Part shown: piece after piece, positions 1-7,672 of the stretch
Layout of the letters: each line of letters opens with the position of its first letter
How positions within the stretch are numbered: position 1 is the first letter of the stretch
Assembly (NCBI RefSeq): GCF_004365355.1
Contig: NZ_SODP01000002.1
Location: 739,838 to 803,837 of the forward strand
Source of the DNA: Kribbella pratensis
Lineage (GTDB): Bacteria > Actinomycetota > Actinomycetes > Propionibacteriales > Kribbellaceae
Length of the DNA stretch: 64,000 nt
Direction: 5' to 3'
The notes under the pieces: model-generated
Databases searched by the model: none
What the model saw: only the letters and a program-made list of their open reading frames with translations
Told to the model about the DNA's origin: nothing
Translations under genes and position numbers: made by a program

Positions 1-279
1 GTCAACTGCAACGTGCCCAAGCGCGGCTGGATCAACGGCGTCGGCGGCTGCCCGAACGTCGGCGGTATCTGCATCGCCTGCACGATGCCCGGCTTCCCGG
101 ACAAATTCATGCCGTTCATGGACGAACCGCCGGGCAGCAAGGTCTCCACCACCGCGTCGATGGTCTACGGCACCGTCATCCGCCGGCTCCGCAAGTACAC
201 CCAGAACGCCGGCAACAAGGAACCGAAGTGGCGGCGCAAGGGCTCCGAACTCGCCACCGGCTACGAGAAGGTGTGGTAG
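1..279 (+). CDS. hhyS: [NiFe]-hydrogenase small subunit, group 1h type, 3' end only
   Basis: This is the C-terminal part (92 residues visible) of the small, electron-transferring subunit of an uptake [NiFe]-hydrogenase; the start lies left of the window. Cysteines in CNVPKRGW, GGCPNVGG and ICIACTMPGFPDKFMPF fit ligands of the medial and distal iron-sulfur clusters. The MPGFPDKFMPF ending and the absence of a C-terminal membrane anchor fit the group 1h high-affinity enzymes that oxidise atmospheric H2 during starvation in actinobacteria (family knowledge). The large-subunit gene follows after three bases, and eight more genes follow in the same direction, so this is one operon. Confidence 0.93.
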   Translation, partial: VNCNVPKRGWINGVGGCPNVGGICIACTMPGFPDKFMPFMDEPPGSKVSTTASMVYGTVIRRLRKYTQNAGNKEPKWRRKGSELATGYEKVW

Positions 280-282
280 GCC

Positions 283-2088
283 ATGACGACCACCGATCCC
301 AAAGTCAGGCCCGAGACGACCGGCTCGCAGAGCTCCGACGTCGTCGAGATGGCCTGGGACCCGATCACCCGGATCGTCGGCAGCCTCGGCATCTACGCGA
401 ACGTGAACTTCAAGTCCAAGACCGTCGAGGAGTGCCACAGCACCTCGTCGATCTTCCGCGGCTACAGCATCTTCATGAAGGGCAAGGACCCGCGCGACGC
501 GCATTTCATCACCAGCCGGATCTGCGGGATCTGCGGCGACAACCACGCCACCTGCTCGGTCTACGCGCAGAACATGGCCTACGGCGTCGCGCCGCCGCAC
601 CTCGGCGAGTGGATCGTGAACCTCGGCGAGGCAGCGGAGTACATGTTCGACCACAACATCTTCCAGGAGAACCTGGTCGGGGTGGACTACTGCGAGCGGA
701 TGGTCAAGGAGACCAACCCGGGCGTCCTCGAGCTGGCGAACCGGACCGAGGCGCCGCACGCCGGCGACCACGGCTACCGGACCATCGGCGACATCATGCG
801 CTCGCTCAACCCGCTGGAGGGTGAGTTCTACCGCGAGGCACTGCACGTCAGCCGCTACACCCGCGAGATGTTCTGCCTGATGGAGGGCCGGCACGTCCAC
901 CCGTCGACGCTCTACCCGGGCGGTGTCGGCACGGTCGCGACCATCCAGCTCTTCACCGACTACCTGACCCGACTGATGCGCTACATCGAGTTCATGAAGA
1001 AGGTCGTGCCGCTGCACGACGATCTGTTCGACTTCTTCTACGAGGCGCTGCCCGGCTACGAGCACGTCGGCGAGCGGCGGATCCTGCTCGGCTGCTGGGG
1101 CAGTCTGCAGGACCCGGCGATCTGCGACTTCGACTACCGGACCATGGAGGCCTGGGGCCGGCGGATGTTCGTCACCCCGGGCGTGATCGTGGACGGCAAG
1201 CTGATCACGAACAGCCTCGTCGACATCAACCTCGGTCTGCGAATCCTGCTCGGCAGCTCGTACTACGAGGACTGGGCCGACGGATCGCACGAGAAGTTCG
1301 TCGATGTCGATCCGCTCGGCAACCCGATCGACGTCCGGCATCCGTGGAACCAGCACACCCTGCCCAAGCCGCAGAAACGCGACTTCTCCAACGCCTACAG
1401 CTGGACCATGTCCCCGCGCTGGTTCGACGGCAAGGACCACCTCGCCCTCGACACCGGCGGCGGACCGATCGCCCGGCTCTGGTCGACGGCACTGTCCGGT
1501 CTGGTCAACACCGACTACGTCCAGGCCACCGGGCACAGCGTGAAGATCCAGCTCCCGCGGACCGCGCTCAAACCGGCCACGGAGTACGAGTGGAAGATCC
1601 CGCAGTGGAGCAACGCGCTCGAGCGGAACCGGGCCCGGACCTACTTCCAGGCGTACGCCGCCGCGCTCGCGCTGCACTTCTGCGAGAAGGCGATGGCCGA
1701 GGTCCGCGCCGGCCGGACCGAGACGTGGACGCCGTTCAAGGTGCCCGACGACGCGATCTCCTGCGGCTTCACCGAGGCCGTCCGGGGCGTGCTGTCCCAC
1801 CACATGGTGATCCGGGACGGCAAGATCGCGAACTACCACCCGTACCCGCCGACCCCGTGGAACGGCAGCGTCCGGGACAGCTACGGCACCCCGGGTCCGT
1901 ACGAGGACGCCGTCCAGAACACGCCGATCTTCGAGGAGAATCCACCGGAGCGGTTCAAGGGCATCGACATCATGCGGGCGGTCCGCAGCTTCGACCCCTG
2001 CCTGCCGTGCGGCGTGCACATGTTCGTCGGCAACGGGCAGGAGAAGACGCACCTGCATTCGCCGTCCATCGCGGTAGCGCCGTACTGA
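283..2088 (+). CDS. hhyL: [NiFe]-hydrogenase large subunit, group 1h (high-affinity uptake hydrogenase)
   Basis: Catalytic subunit that splits H2 at a Ni-Fe(CN)2CO centre. Of 601 residues, the N-terminal L1 motif is RICGICGDNH (79-88, Cys81/Cys84) and the C-terminal L2 motif is DPCLPCGVH (571-579, Cys573/Cys576); these four cysteines bind the metal centre. A 22-residue tail follows His579 and should be removed by the protease encoded at 5490 after nickel insertion. The subgroup (1h) is inferred from the accessory genes and the small-subunit sequence. It probably feeds electrons from trace H2 to the respiratory chain. The ATG at 283 lies three bases after hhyS, without a clear ribosome-binding site, suggesting translational coupling. 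Confidence 0.95.
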   Translation: MTTTDPKVRPETTGSQSSDVVEMAWDPITRIVGSLGIYANVNFKSKTVEECHSTSSIFRGYSIFMKGKDPRDAHFITSRICGICGDNHATCSVYAQNMAYGVAPPHLGEWIVNLGEAAEYMFDHNIFQENLVGVDYCERMVKETNPGVLELANRTEAPHAGDHGYRTIGDIMRSLNPLEGEFYREALHVSRYTREMFCLMEGRHVHPSTLYPGGVGTVATIQLFTDYLTRLMRYIEFMKKVVPLHDDLFDFFYEALPGYEHVGERRILLGCWGSLQDPAICDFDYRTMEAWGRRMFVTPGVIVDGKLITNSLVDINLGLRILLGSSYYEDWADGSHEKFVDVDPLGNPIDVRHPWNQHTLPKPQKRDFSNAYSWTMSPRWFDGKDHLALDTGGGPIARLWSTALSGLVNTDYVQATGHSVKIQLPRTALKPATEYEWKIPQWSNALERNRARTYFQAYAAALALHFCEKAMAEVRAGRTETWTPFKVPDDAISCGFTEAVRGVLSHHMVIRDGKIANYHPYPPTPWNGSVRDSYGTPGPYEDAVQNTPIFEENPPERFKGIDIMRAVRSFDPCLPCGVHMFVGNGQEKTHLHSPSIAVAPY

Positions 2089-2089
2089 G

Positions 2090-2929
2090 ATGGACAGGCA
2101 CGACGTCCAGGAGCTGAGCGAACGGATCGACGTACTGCTGGACGAGGTCCAGCGGCGCGCCGACCCCAAGCTCGCCGCACAGGTGGAGGAACTGGTCCGC
2201 GCGGTGCTGACTCTGCACGGCGCCGGCCTCGGACAACTGCTGAGCCTGCTCGACGAGCCGCAGGTCCGGCAGTTGGCCGGGGACGACCTCGTCGCCGGCC
2301 TGCTGCTGCTGCACGACCTGCATCCCGACGACATCGCGACCCGGATCCAGCACGCGCTGGACTCGGTCCGCCCGTACCTGGGCTCGCACGCAGGCGGGAT
2401 CGATTACCTGGGCATCGACGACGACGGCGTCGTCCACCTCCGGCTCCAAGGCAGTTGCGACGGCTGCCCCGGGTCGACTGCCACGGTCCGCCTGACGGTC
2501 GAGAACGCCGTGCTGGACGCGGCCCCGGAGGCGATCGCGGTCGACGTCGACGGCATGGTGAAGGACAAGCAGAACCTGTTGACCATCGAGCCGTTCCGCC
2601 CCCACCGGGACGGCTGGCACCAGCTGGACCTGGCCCCACCCCTCGGCCAGGTCCAGCACCGAACTGTCGGCGGCCTCGACGTGCTGCTGGCCAACCTGGC
2701 CGGCACGTTGTTCGCCTACCGGAACAACTGCCCCGCGTGCTCGTCGGCTCTGCACCACGCCCGGCTGGACGGCGATCGGCTCACGTGTCCCCGCTGCACG
2801 GCGGAGTACGACGTCCGTCTGGCCGGGCGAGCTCTGACGCCTGCGGAAGGCCCGCCGCTCGAAGCGCTGCCGCTGCTGCCCGAAGGCTCGGGGTGGAAAG
2901 TCGCGATCCCGGGGGTGCAGCCGGCGTGA
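2090..2929 (+). CDS. NifU-domain / Rieske-like protein, putative hydrogenase electron relay
   Basis: 279 residues in three parts: a helical N-terminus (1-80), a NifU C-terminal-type domain with Cys123/Cys126 in CDGCPGS, and a small Rieske-like beta domain (about 190-245). The last carries two CxxC pairs (Cys214/217 and Cys233/236) where a true Rieske centre would have two Cys and two His, so it may bind iron or zinc through four cysteines. It starts one base after hhyL. Similar proteins next to mycobacterial uptake hydrogenases (HucE/HhyE, from memory) are thought to pass electrons from the hydrogenase to the quinone pool. That role is inference here. Confidence 0.8.
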   Translation: MDRHDVQELSERIDVLLDEVQRRADPKLAAQVEELVRAVLTLHGAGLGQLLSLLDEPQVRQLAGDDLVAGLLLLHDLHPDDIATRIQHALDSVRPYLGSHAGGIDYLGIDDDGVVHLRLQGSCDGCPGSTATVRLTVENAVLDAAPEAIAVDVDGMVKDKQNLLTIEPFRPHRDGWHQLDLAPPLGQVQHRTVGGLDVLLANLAGTLFAYRNNCPACSSALHHARLDGDRLTCPRCTAEYDVRLAGRALTPAEGPPLEALPLLPEGSGWKVAIPGVQPA

Positions 2930-3594
2930 AACCACCGCCGACCCTGCGCTCGCTCGCGCGCAACAAGCCTCAGCCGGCCGTCGATCCGGTCGCGGTCCTG
3001 CGGGAGTTCACCGGTGGGGTCCGGGAGCAGTTGGCGCCGGGCGAGCAGTGCGAGATGTGCGCGGTACCGATCGGGGTCCAGCACTCGCATCTGGCCGATG
3101 TGCAGGGCCACCGGCTGCTGTGCACTTGCCGGTCCTGCTATCTGTTGTTCACCGGCGAGGCAGCGTCGCACGGACACTACCGAGCGGTGCCCGAGCACTA
3201 TCGAGCCGACACCGGGTTCGCCATGTCCGCGGCCCAGTGGGACGCGATGGGGATCCCGGTCAACCTCGCGTTCCTCTTCTACCAGTCGGACCAGGGCCGG
3301 TATGTCGCCTTCTACCCGAGCCCGGGCGGCGCCACCGAATCGCTGCTCGACCTGACCGCGTGGAACGAGGTTGTGGCCGGCGATCCCCGGCTGCAGGAGC
3401 TCGTCCCGGATCTCGAGGCGGTGCTGTTGCGGCGGCTCGACGACGGGTTCGAGTGCCACCTGGTGCCGATCGACGCCTGCTACCAGCTGGTCGGGATCGT
3501 CCGGCAGTACTGGGAAGGCTTCGCCGGCGGCGAGGACGTCTGGCAGCGCATCGACGAGTTCTTCGCGGGGATCCGGGAGCGCGGCCGTGGTTGA
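2926..3594 (+). CDS. DUF5947-type protein of the hydrogenase operon, cysteine-rich
   Basis: 222 residues, function unknown. The GTG at 2926 overlaps the stop of the preceding gene (GTGA), so translation is coupled. Near the N-terminus Cys42/Cys45 (CEMC), His53/His55 and Cys66/68/71 (CTCRSC) look like a zinc or iron-sulfur site; the rest is mixed alpha/beta without a motif I recognise. Proteins of this kind accompany group 1h hydrogenases in actinobacteria and I believe they are catalogued as DUF5947. A role in cluster delivery, assembly or scaffolding is a guess from the metal-binding pattern and the neighbourhood. Confidence 0.75.
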   Translation: MKPPPTLRSLARNKPQPAVDPVAVLREFTGGVREQLAPGEQCEMCAVPIGVQHSHLADVQGHRLLCTCRSCYLLFTGEAASHGHYRAVPEHYRADTGFAMSAAQWDAMGIPVNLAFLFYQSDQGRYVAFYPSPGGATESLLDLTAWNEVVAGDPRLQELVPDLEAVLLRRLDDGFECHLVPIDACYQLVGIVRQYWEGFAGGEDVWQRIDEFFAGIRERGRG

Positions 3595-4219
3595 CCTGGA
3601 CTTCAGCTGTGCCGGCGCCGAAGCCGATCGGTACGCCGCGGCGCCGACGATCCGGCTGCGGCTGAGGATCGAGGAGACGACCGGCACGCCCGTCCACGCG
3701 CTGGCGCTGCGCTGCCAGATCAGGATCGAGCCGATCCGGCGCCGCTACACCGACGAGGAGGCCGAAGGGCTGGCCGACCTGTTCGGCGAGCGGGCCCGCT
3801 GGGGTGAGACGTTGAAGCCGCTGCAGCTGGCGTTCGTCACCCAGATGGTGCCCGGGTTCACCGGCGCGACCGAGGTCGACCTGCAACTGCCGTGCAGCTA
3901 CGACTTCGACGTTGCCGCCCACAAGTACCTGTACGCGGTGCGCGAGGACGCCGTACCGCTGCTGCTGTTGTTCAACGGGACGATCTTCACCGGCCGTCCC
4001 GGCACCCTCTCGGTGACGCCGGTCGCCTGGCAGAAGGAGACGACCTTCGGGTTGCCGGTGGCGGTGTGGCGTGAGGCGATGGACCAGCACTTCCCGGGTG
4101 CCGCGTGGCTTCGGCTGCGGCAGGACACCTTCGACCGGTTGTACCGGTACCGCACGCGGGAAGCCCTGCCCGGCTGGGACGACGCGATCGAGCGACTCCT
4201 GAAGGAACAGCTGGAATGA
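3587..4219 (+). CDS. DUF6084-type protein of the hydrogenase operon
   Basis: 210 residues, function unknown. The chosen GTG at 3587 overlaps the previous gene by eight bases. The protein has no cysteine cluster and no signal peptide; a beta-rich N-terminus (about 1-45) is followed by an alpha/beta region with conserved-looking aromatic stretches. I assign it to the DUF6084 group from memory of actinobacterial hydrogenase clusters. Because it is kept between structural and maturation genes with overlapping reading frames, it is probably needed for assembly or for anchoring of the hydrogenase; this is inference only. Confidence 0.7.
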   Translation: MVDLDFSCAGAEADRYAAAPTIRLRLRIEETTGTPVHALALRCQIRIEPIRRRYTDEEAEGLADLFGERARWGETLKPLQLAFVTQMVPGFTGATEVDLQLPCSYDFDVAAHKYLYAVREDAVPLLLLFNGTIFTGRPGTLSVTPVAWQKETTFGLPVAVWREAMDQHFPGAAWLRLRQDTFDRLYRYRTREALPGWDDAIERLLKEQLE

Positions 4220-5493
4220 ACGAGTTCGACGCCGTCCAGGAGCTCGCGGACGCGCTGCTGCTCGAGGGCTATGTCCTCTACCCGTACCGGGCCTCGGACG
4301 GAAAGAACCGGGTCCGCTGGCAGTTCGGCGTCCTGATGCCGCCGGACTACGCGCTGGTGGACCCGTCCGAACGGTCCTGGTCGCAGACCGAGTGCCTGCT
4401 CGACGGCGACGACGCGGTGCTCACGGTGCGGTTGCGCTTCCTGCAGGCGCAATGGCGGCACGTGCTGAATGCCGACAAGGCCGAAGTCACCTTCCTGGCG
4501 ACCGACGACGCGACGTACCGCCCGTGGGACGAGGCGGTGGTGCGGACCGTCGACATCACCACGCGCTCGCAGCGGTTCCCCCGCGAGGTGCCGTTCCAGC
4601 TACCCCGCGGCACCGAGACCGAGGCGATCGGGACGGCCGGATTCCTCCGCCGGACCCGGCAGCCGATCACCGGGACAGTCGCCCTGAGCCTCGAGAAGCT
4701 GCCCGGCCCGTACGGCGTCACGCGGCTGCGGATCCGGGTCGAGAACACCACCGCGAACGGCAGCTCCGAGCGGGTCGGCGCGCTCCGGCAGGCGTTGATC
4801 GCGCACCACGTCATGGTGGCCGCCGACGGAGCCCGGTTCCTGTCTTTGCTGGAGCCGCCCGAGTGGGCCGGTGCCTACGCGGCCGGCTGCGAGAACGTCG
4901 GCCTCTACCCGGTCCTGGCCGGCGACGTGCTGCTGTCGTCGCCGATCATCCTGTACGACCACCCGCGGATCGCGCCGGAGAGCACCGGCGATCTGTACGA
5001 CGCGACGGAGATCGACGAGATCCTCAGCCTGCGCACGATGACGCTGACCGAGGAGGAGAAACGCGAGGTCCGCGGCACCGATCCGCGCACGGCCGAGCTG
5101 CTCGAACGGATCGACTCGATGCCGCCGGAGTTCCAGGACCGGTTGCACGGCACGATCCGCTACCTCCGCAAGGTGACCGACCCGGAGCCGGTCAGCAAAC
5201 CCTGGTGGGATCCCGGTAACGACGCCTCGGTCTCGCCCTCGACCGACACGGTCCAGGTCGGTGACGTTGCCGTCGGCAACGGAACGAAGGTGCGGCTGCG
5301 GCCCGGCGTACGGCGGGCGGACGCGCAGGACATGTTCCTGCGCGGGAGGCTCGGCACGGTGGTCGCCGTACTGTCCGATGTCGACGGGGAGACGCATGTC
5401 GCGGTCGCACTGGACGGGGAGGAAGGCGAGGTGCAGCGCTCGCACGGCAGGTACCTGTACTTCAGCCCGGACGAACTGGAGCCGTTGACGTGA
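4216..5493 (+). CDS. Unrecognised 425-residue hydrogenase-operon protein
   Basis: I do not recognise this family. The ATG at 4216 overlaps the preceding stop (ATGA) and the next gene starts within its own stop codon. The N-terminal 130 residues are mixed alpha/beta, the middle (130-290) is beta-rich, a charged helical stretch around 285-320 carries EEEKREVRG, and the last 60 residues have the valine/glycine-rich alternation of a small beta-barrel. No transmembrane segment or catalytic motif is obvious, and there is only a pair of scattered cysteines. Its position argues for a dedicated hydrogenase accessory or structural role. Confidence 0.65.
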   Translation: MNEFDAVQELADALLLEGYVLYPYRASDGKNRVRWQFGVLMPPDYALVDPSERSWSQTECLLDGDDAVLTVRLRFLQAQWRHVLNADKAEVTFLATDDATYRPWDEAVVRTVDITTRSQRFPREVPFQLPRGTETEAIGTAGFLRRTRQPITGTVALSLEKLPGPYGVTRLRIRVENTTANGSSERVGALRQALIAHHVMVAADGARFLSLLEPPEWAGAYAAGCENVGLYPVLAGDVLLSSPIILYDHPRIAPESTGDLYDATEIDEILSLRTMTLTEEEKREVRGTDPRTAELLERIDSMPPEFQDRLHGTIRYLRKVTDPEPVSKPWWDPGNDASVSPSTDTVQVGDVAVGNGTKVRLRPGVRRADAQDMFLRGRLGTVVAVLSDVDGETHVAVALDGEEGEVQRSHGRYLYFSPDELEPLT

Positions 5494-5993
5494 CTGTTCT
5501 CGTGGCCGGCCTGGGCAACATGTTCTGCAGCGACGACGCCTTCGGAGTGGCAGTCGTCGCGGAGCTGTCACAGCACAGCCTGCCGGACGGCGTCGAAGTT
5601 CGGGACTTCGGAATCCGCGGGATCCACCTGGCCTACCAACTGCTTGAACCGTACGACCTGGTCGTCCTGGTCGACACGGTCGAGCGCGGCGGGCCGCCGG
5701 GGACGGTCTACCTGATCGAGGCCGAGCCCGGCGCGGAACCCGGTCCGGAGGTGAGTATGGACGCGCACGACCTCGGACCGGACGCTGTGCTCTCGCTTGT
5801 GCCGCGACTCGGTGGCACTGTAGGTCCTGTGGTCGTGGTCGGCTGCGAACCGGCCGCCGTCGACGCCGGGATCGGCCTGTCGGCGGCAGTGCAGGACGCG
5901 GTCGGGACGGCGGCGCAACTGGTGGTCGACCTGGTCACCGGACAGGTCGCCGGACCGGCATCCCGGACCGGTGTGACGGAGGGGAAGTTGTGA
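5490..5993 (+). CDS. Hydrogenase maturation protease (HyaD/HybD family)
   Basis: This endopeptidase would trim the 22-residue tail of HhyL once nickel is in place. At 167 residues it has the normal family length. The N-terminus shows the family signature GLGNMFCSDDAFG (7-19). The three metal ligands of the family (Glu/Asp16, Asp62 and His93 in E. coli HybD numbering) are present as Asp16, Asp62 (VDTVE) and His93 (DAHDL). It starts with a GTG overlapping the previous stop. HypC is encoded nearby, but HypA, B, D, E and F are not in the window. Confidence 0.92.
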   Translation: MTVLVAGLGNMFCSDDAFGVAVVAELSQHSLPDGVEVRDFGIRGIHLAYQLLEPYDLVVLVDTVERGGPPGTVYLIEAEPGAEPGPEVSMDAHDLGPDAVLSLVPRLGGTVGPVVVVGCEPAAVDAGIGLSAAVQDAVGTAAQLVVDLVTGQVAGPASRTGVTEGKL

Positions 5994-6094
5994 TGCGCTG
6001 GATGCTGCTGGCCGTCGTACTGCTGCTGCTGGTCGGGGTGGGCTACTACGGCCTGGAAGACATTCGCCGCTACCTCCGGCTGAGGGACATGTAG
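5993..6094 (+). CDS. 33-residue single-pass membrane peptide in the hydrogenase operon
   Basis: A short gene whose ATG (5993) overlaps the stop of the protease gene; a GTG three bases upstream is also possible. The product is a hydrophobic helix, residues about 4-19 (LLAVVLLLLVGVGYYG), followed by a charged tail with several arginines (DIRRYLRLRDM). It ends four bases before hypC. The exact overlap with both neighbours and the sensible membrane topology make it a real gene. It may be the small protein catalogued as DUF6893 (from memory). A role as membrane anchor for the otherwise soluble hydrogenase is an attractive guess. Confidence 0.7.
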   Translation: MRWMLLAVVLLLLVGVGYYGLEDIRRYLRLRDM

Positions 6095-6098
6095 CCCG

Positions 6099-6317
6099 AT
6101 GTGCCTGGGCATCCCGGGCCGGGTGGTCGACTGTCCGGACGGCGCGGCGCTCGGCCGGGTCGAGGTGGCCGGAGTTGTCCGCGACATCAACGTGACACTG
6201 CTCGACGGCCCGTTCGTGCCCGGTGAGTACGTACTGATCCACAGCGGGTTCGCACTGGAGCGGATCTCGCCGGAACGCGCCGCCGACGCGCTCGCGTTCT
6301 TCGGGGCCGACCTGTGA
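6099..6317 (+). CDS. hypC: Hydrogenase assembly chaperone HypC/HybG/HupF
   Basis: 72-residue chaperone that carries the Fe(CN)2CO unit with HypD and hands it to the large-subunit precursor. The N-terminal MCLGIPGRV motif is diagnostic: after removal of Met1 the cysteine binds the iron and the partner cysteine of HypD. The remainder (NVTLL, VPGEYVLIHSGFALERI) is the usual OB-like barrel. It starts four bases after the small membrane gene and its stop overlaps the next start (GTGA). It is the only Hyp chaperone in view. Confidence 0.93.
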   Translation: MCLGIPGRVVDCPDGAALGRVEVAGVVRDINVTLLDGPFVPGEYVLIHSGFALERISPERAADALAFFGADL

Positions 6318-6994
6318 ACGGGCCGGCGATGTTCGCGCGGTACGCGTTCGCTCCCAACCAGCTCGGGTACTGCGGCCCCGCGGACGCCGGCGCCCTGCTC
6401 GAGGGCCGGACGGGCACCAGGTTCCGGGCGCTGGCGAAACAGTTCGAGGGTGCCTGGCCGCAGCTGCGGGTGATCGCCGCGGCCACCGGTACGGCGGATC
6501 CGCTCGACCGCGAGGTGGTCGAGGCGTACTGGGTGGGCAATCGCTTGCTCGACCGGGCCGGCGGCGCCGACCCCGGGCTGCCGCACCACAGTTTCCAGGT
6601 GTTCTGCCATTACCCGTGGGCAGGCCTGCTGCACGACGAACGCCGTACCGAGCATGCGCTCCAGGTCCTCGACCAGTGCCGGATCCGATGGGGCAGGGTG
6701 ATCTCGGTTGCCGACGGCAAGGTCGTCGTCGAGTCGCGACCGCTGGTCTGGGACGGCGTCCGCCTGGCGCTCGGTCTGCCCGGCCGGGACACCGCGACGC
6801 TCGGTCTCGGCAACGTGGAGCTGATCGAGCCGCTGCGGGCCGGCGACTGGGTCTCGCTGCACTGGGGCTGGGTCTGCGACCGGTTGACGCCACCGCAGCT
6901 GGTTGCCTTACGCCACTATTCGGCGTACCACCTGACGCTGGTCAATCAGCGCCTGGGCGGCCGCACCGGGATGTCCGGGCCGAGGATCCCGTGA
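6314..6994 (+). CDS. DUF6390-type protein, last gene of the hydrogenase operon
   Basis: 226 residues, starting with a GTG that overlaps the hypC stop. No enzymatic motif is recognised. It has an aromatic-rich middle (GLPHHSFQVFCHYPWAG) and a C-terminal part (from about 125) resembling a small regulatory or beta domain with DGVRLALGLPG and WVSLHWGWVCD. I place it in the DUF6390 group from memory of similar operons. The overlap with hypC ties it to hydrogenase biogenesis. Its last 49 bases overlap the end of the convergent HTH gene. Confidence 0.7.
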   Translation: MNGPAMFARYAFAPNQLGYCGPADAGALLEGRTGTRFRALAKQFEGAWPQLRVIAAATGTADPLDREVVEAYWVGNRLLDRAGGADPGLPHHSFQVFCHYPWAGLLHDERRTEHALQVLDQCRIRWGRVISVADGKVVVESRPLVWDGVRLALGLPGRDTATLGLGNVELIEPLRAGDWVSLHWGWVCDRLTPPQLVALRHYSAYHLTLVNQRLGGRTGMSGPRIP

Positions 6995-7347
6995 CCGTCG
7001 GGCTGGCCCACCACGCCAGGTGAGTTCAGCACCGCGGGCCGCGACACCGGCCGGTGGTCCAGCGGACCGGACCGATCCGGCTCCCACCGCGCCGGGTCCT
7101 CGGTCATGCCGAGCAGGTAGGTCACGGTGCAGTCGAGCGCACCGGCCAGCTCGGGCAACCGCACCACATCGACCCCGGCGCCGTGCTCGAAGCTGGACAA
7201 CGTCTTGTTGGTGGTCCGGATCCCCCGCCGCGCCAGCCGGCTGACGAGCTGCTTCTGGGTCAGCCCGAGCTGTAACCGGCGCGCGCGCAACCGATGGCTG
7301 ACCACCAGATGCCGGTCAACCGCAACCTCGCTGCGATCCTCGAACAT
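6946..7347 (-). CDS. XRE-type helix-turn-helix transcriptional regulator
   Basis: 133 residues with one HTH domain (about 15-80): LRARRLQLGLTQKQLVSRLA is the first half and TTNKTLSSFEHG the recognition region, followed by LAGALDCTVTYLLGM, typical of Cro/C1-type repressors. The C-terminal 50 residues are low-complexity and proline-rich, and their coding sequence overlaps the end of the convergent hydrogenase gene. It is the last gene of a possible leftward unit with the two genes on its right. The ATG at 7347 follows a purine-rich stretch. Target genes are unknown; the hydrogenase operon is a candidate only by proximity. Confidence 0.8.
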   Translation of the reverse strand: MFEDRSEVAVDRHLVVSHRLRARRLQLGLTQKQLVSRLARRGIRTTNKTLSSFEHGAGVDVVRLPELAGALDCTVTYLLGMTEDPARWEPDRSGPLDHRPVSRPAVLNSPGVVGQPDGHGILGPDIPVRPPRR

Positions 7348-7391
7348 GCACCTACCCCCTGCTGCCAGCCTGTCGTGCGGCTACGGCCGCG

Positions 7392-7670
7392 TCAATCGCC
7401 CGGTGGCCTGGATTCCATCTCCGCCAGGGCGTGCACGGTGTAGCGCGCGAAGTTGAAGACCGGGGCGCGTCCCAGCAATCGCTCGAACTCCTCGTGCGAG
7501 TCCACCTCGTAGATCCACGCCCCGCCGTGCGATCCGACCACGTGGTACCTGGCCAGCACCTTGCCGTCACGCTCCAGCCGCTGCCCGTACTCCGGCATCG
7601 CCCCCACCGCCCGCGCCATCTCCGGCGAGAGCAGGCTGAGCTCCATCTGCCACAACACGAGGAACTTCAT
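7392..7670 (-). CDS. Muconolactone-isomerase-like small protein
   Basis: 92 residues beginning MKFLVLWQMELSLLSPEM, which resembles the muconolactone delta-isomerase / dimeric ferredoxin-like barrel family. The pattern of short strands (MKFLVLWQM, GKVLARYHVVG, GAWIYEVDS) and the helix HEEFERLLGRAP fit that fold. Such proteins range from true isomerases to stress or antibiotic-monooxygenase-like proteins, so substrate and reaction are open. The start lies three bases downstream of lpdA, so the two genes are almost certainly co-transcribed. Confidence 0.75.
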   Translation of the reverse strand: MKFLVLWQMELSLLSPEMARAVGAMPEYGQRLERDGKVLARYHVVGSHGGAWIYEVDSHEEFERLLGRAPVFNFARYTVHALAEMESRPPGD

Positions 7671-7672
7671 CG

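Noticed and set aside
1226..2935. Long open frames on the minus strand inside the hydrogenase genes
   Set aside because: They are arginine/proline-rich frames typical of the complement of high-GC coding DNA and overlap clearly identified genes.
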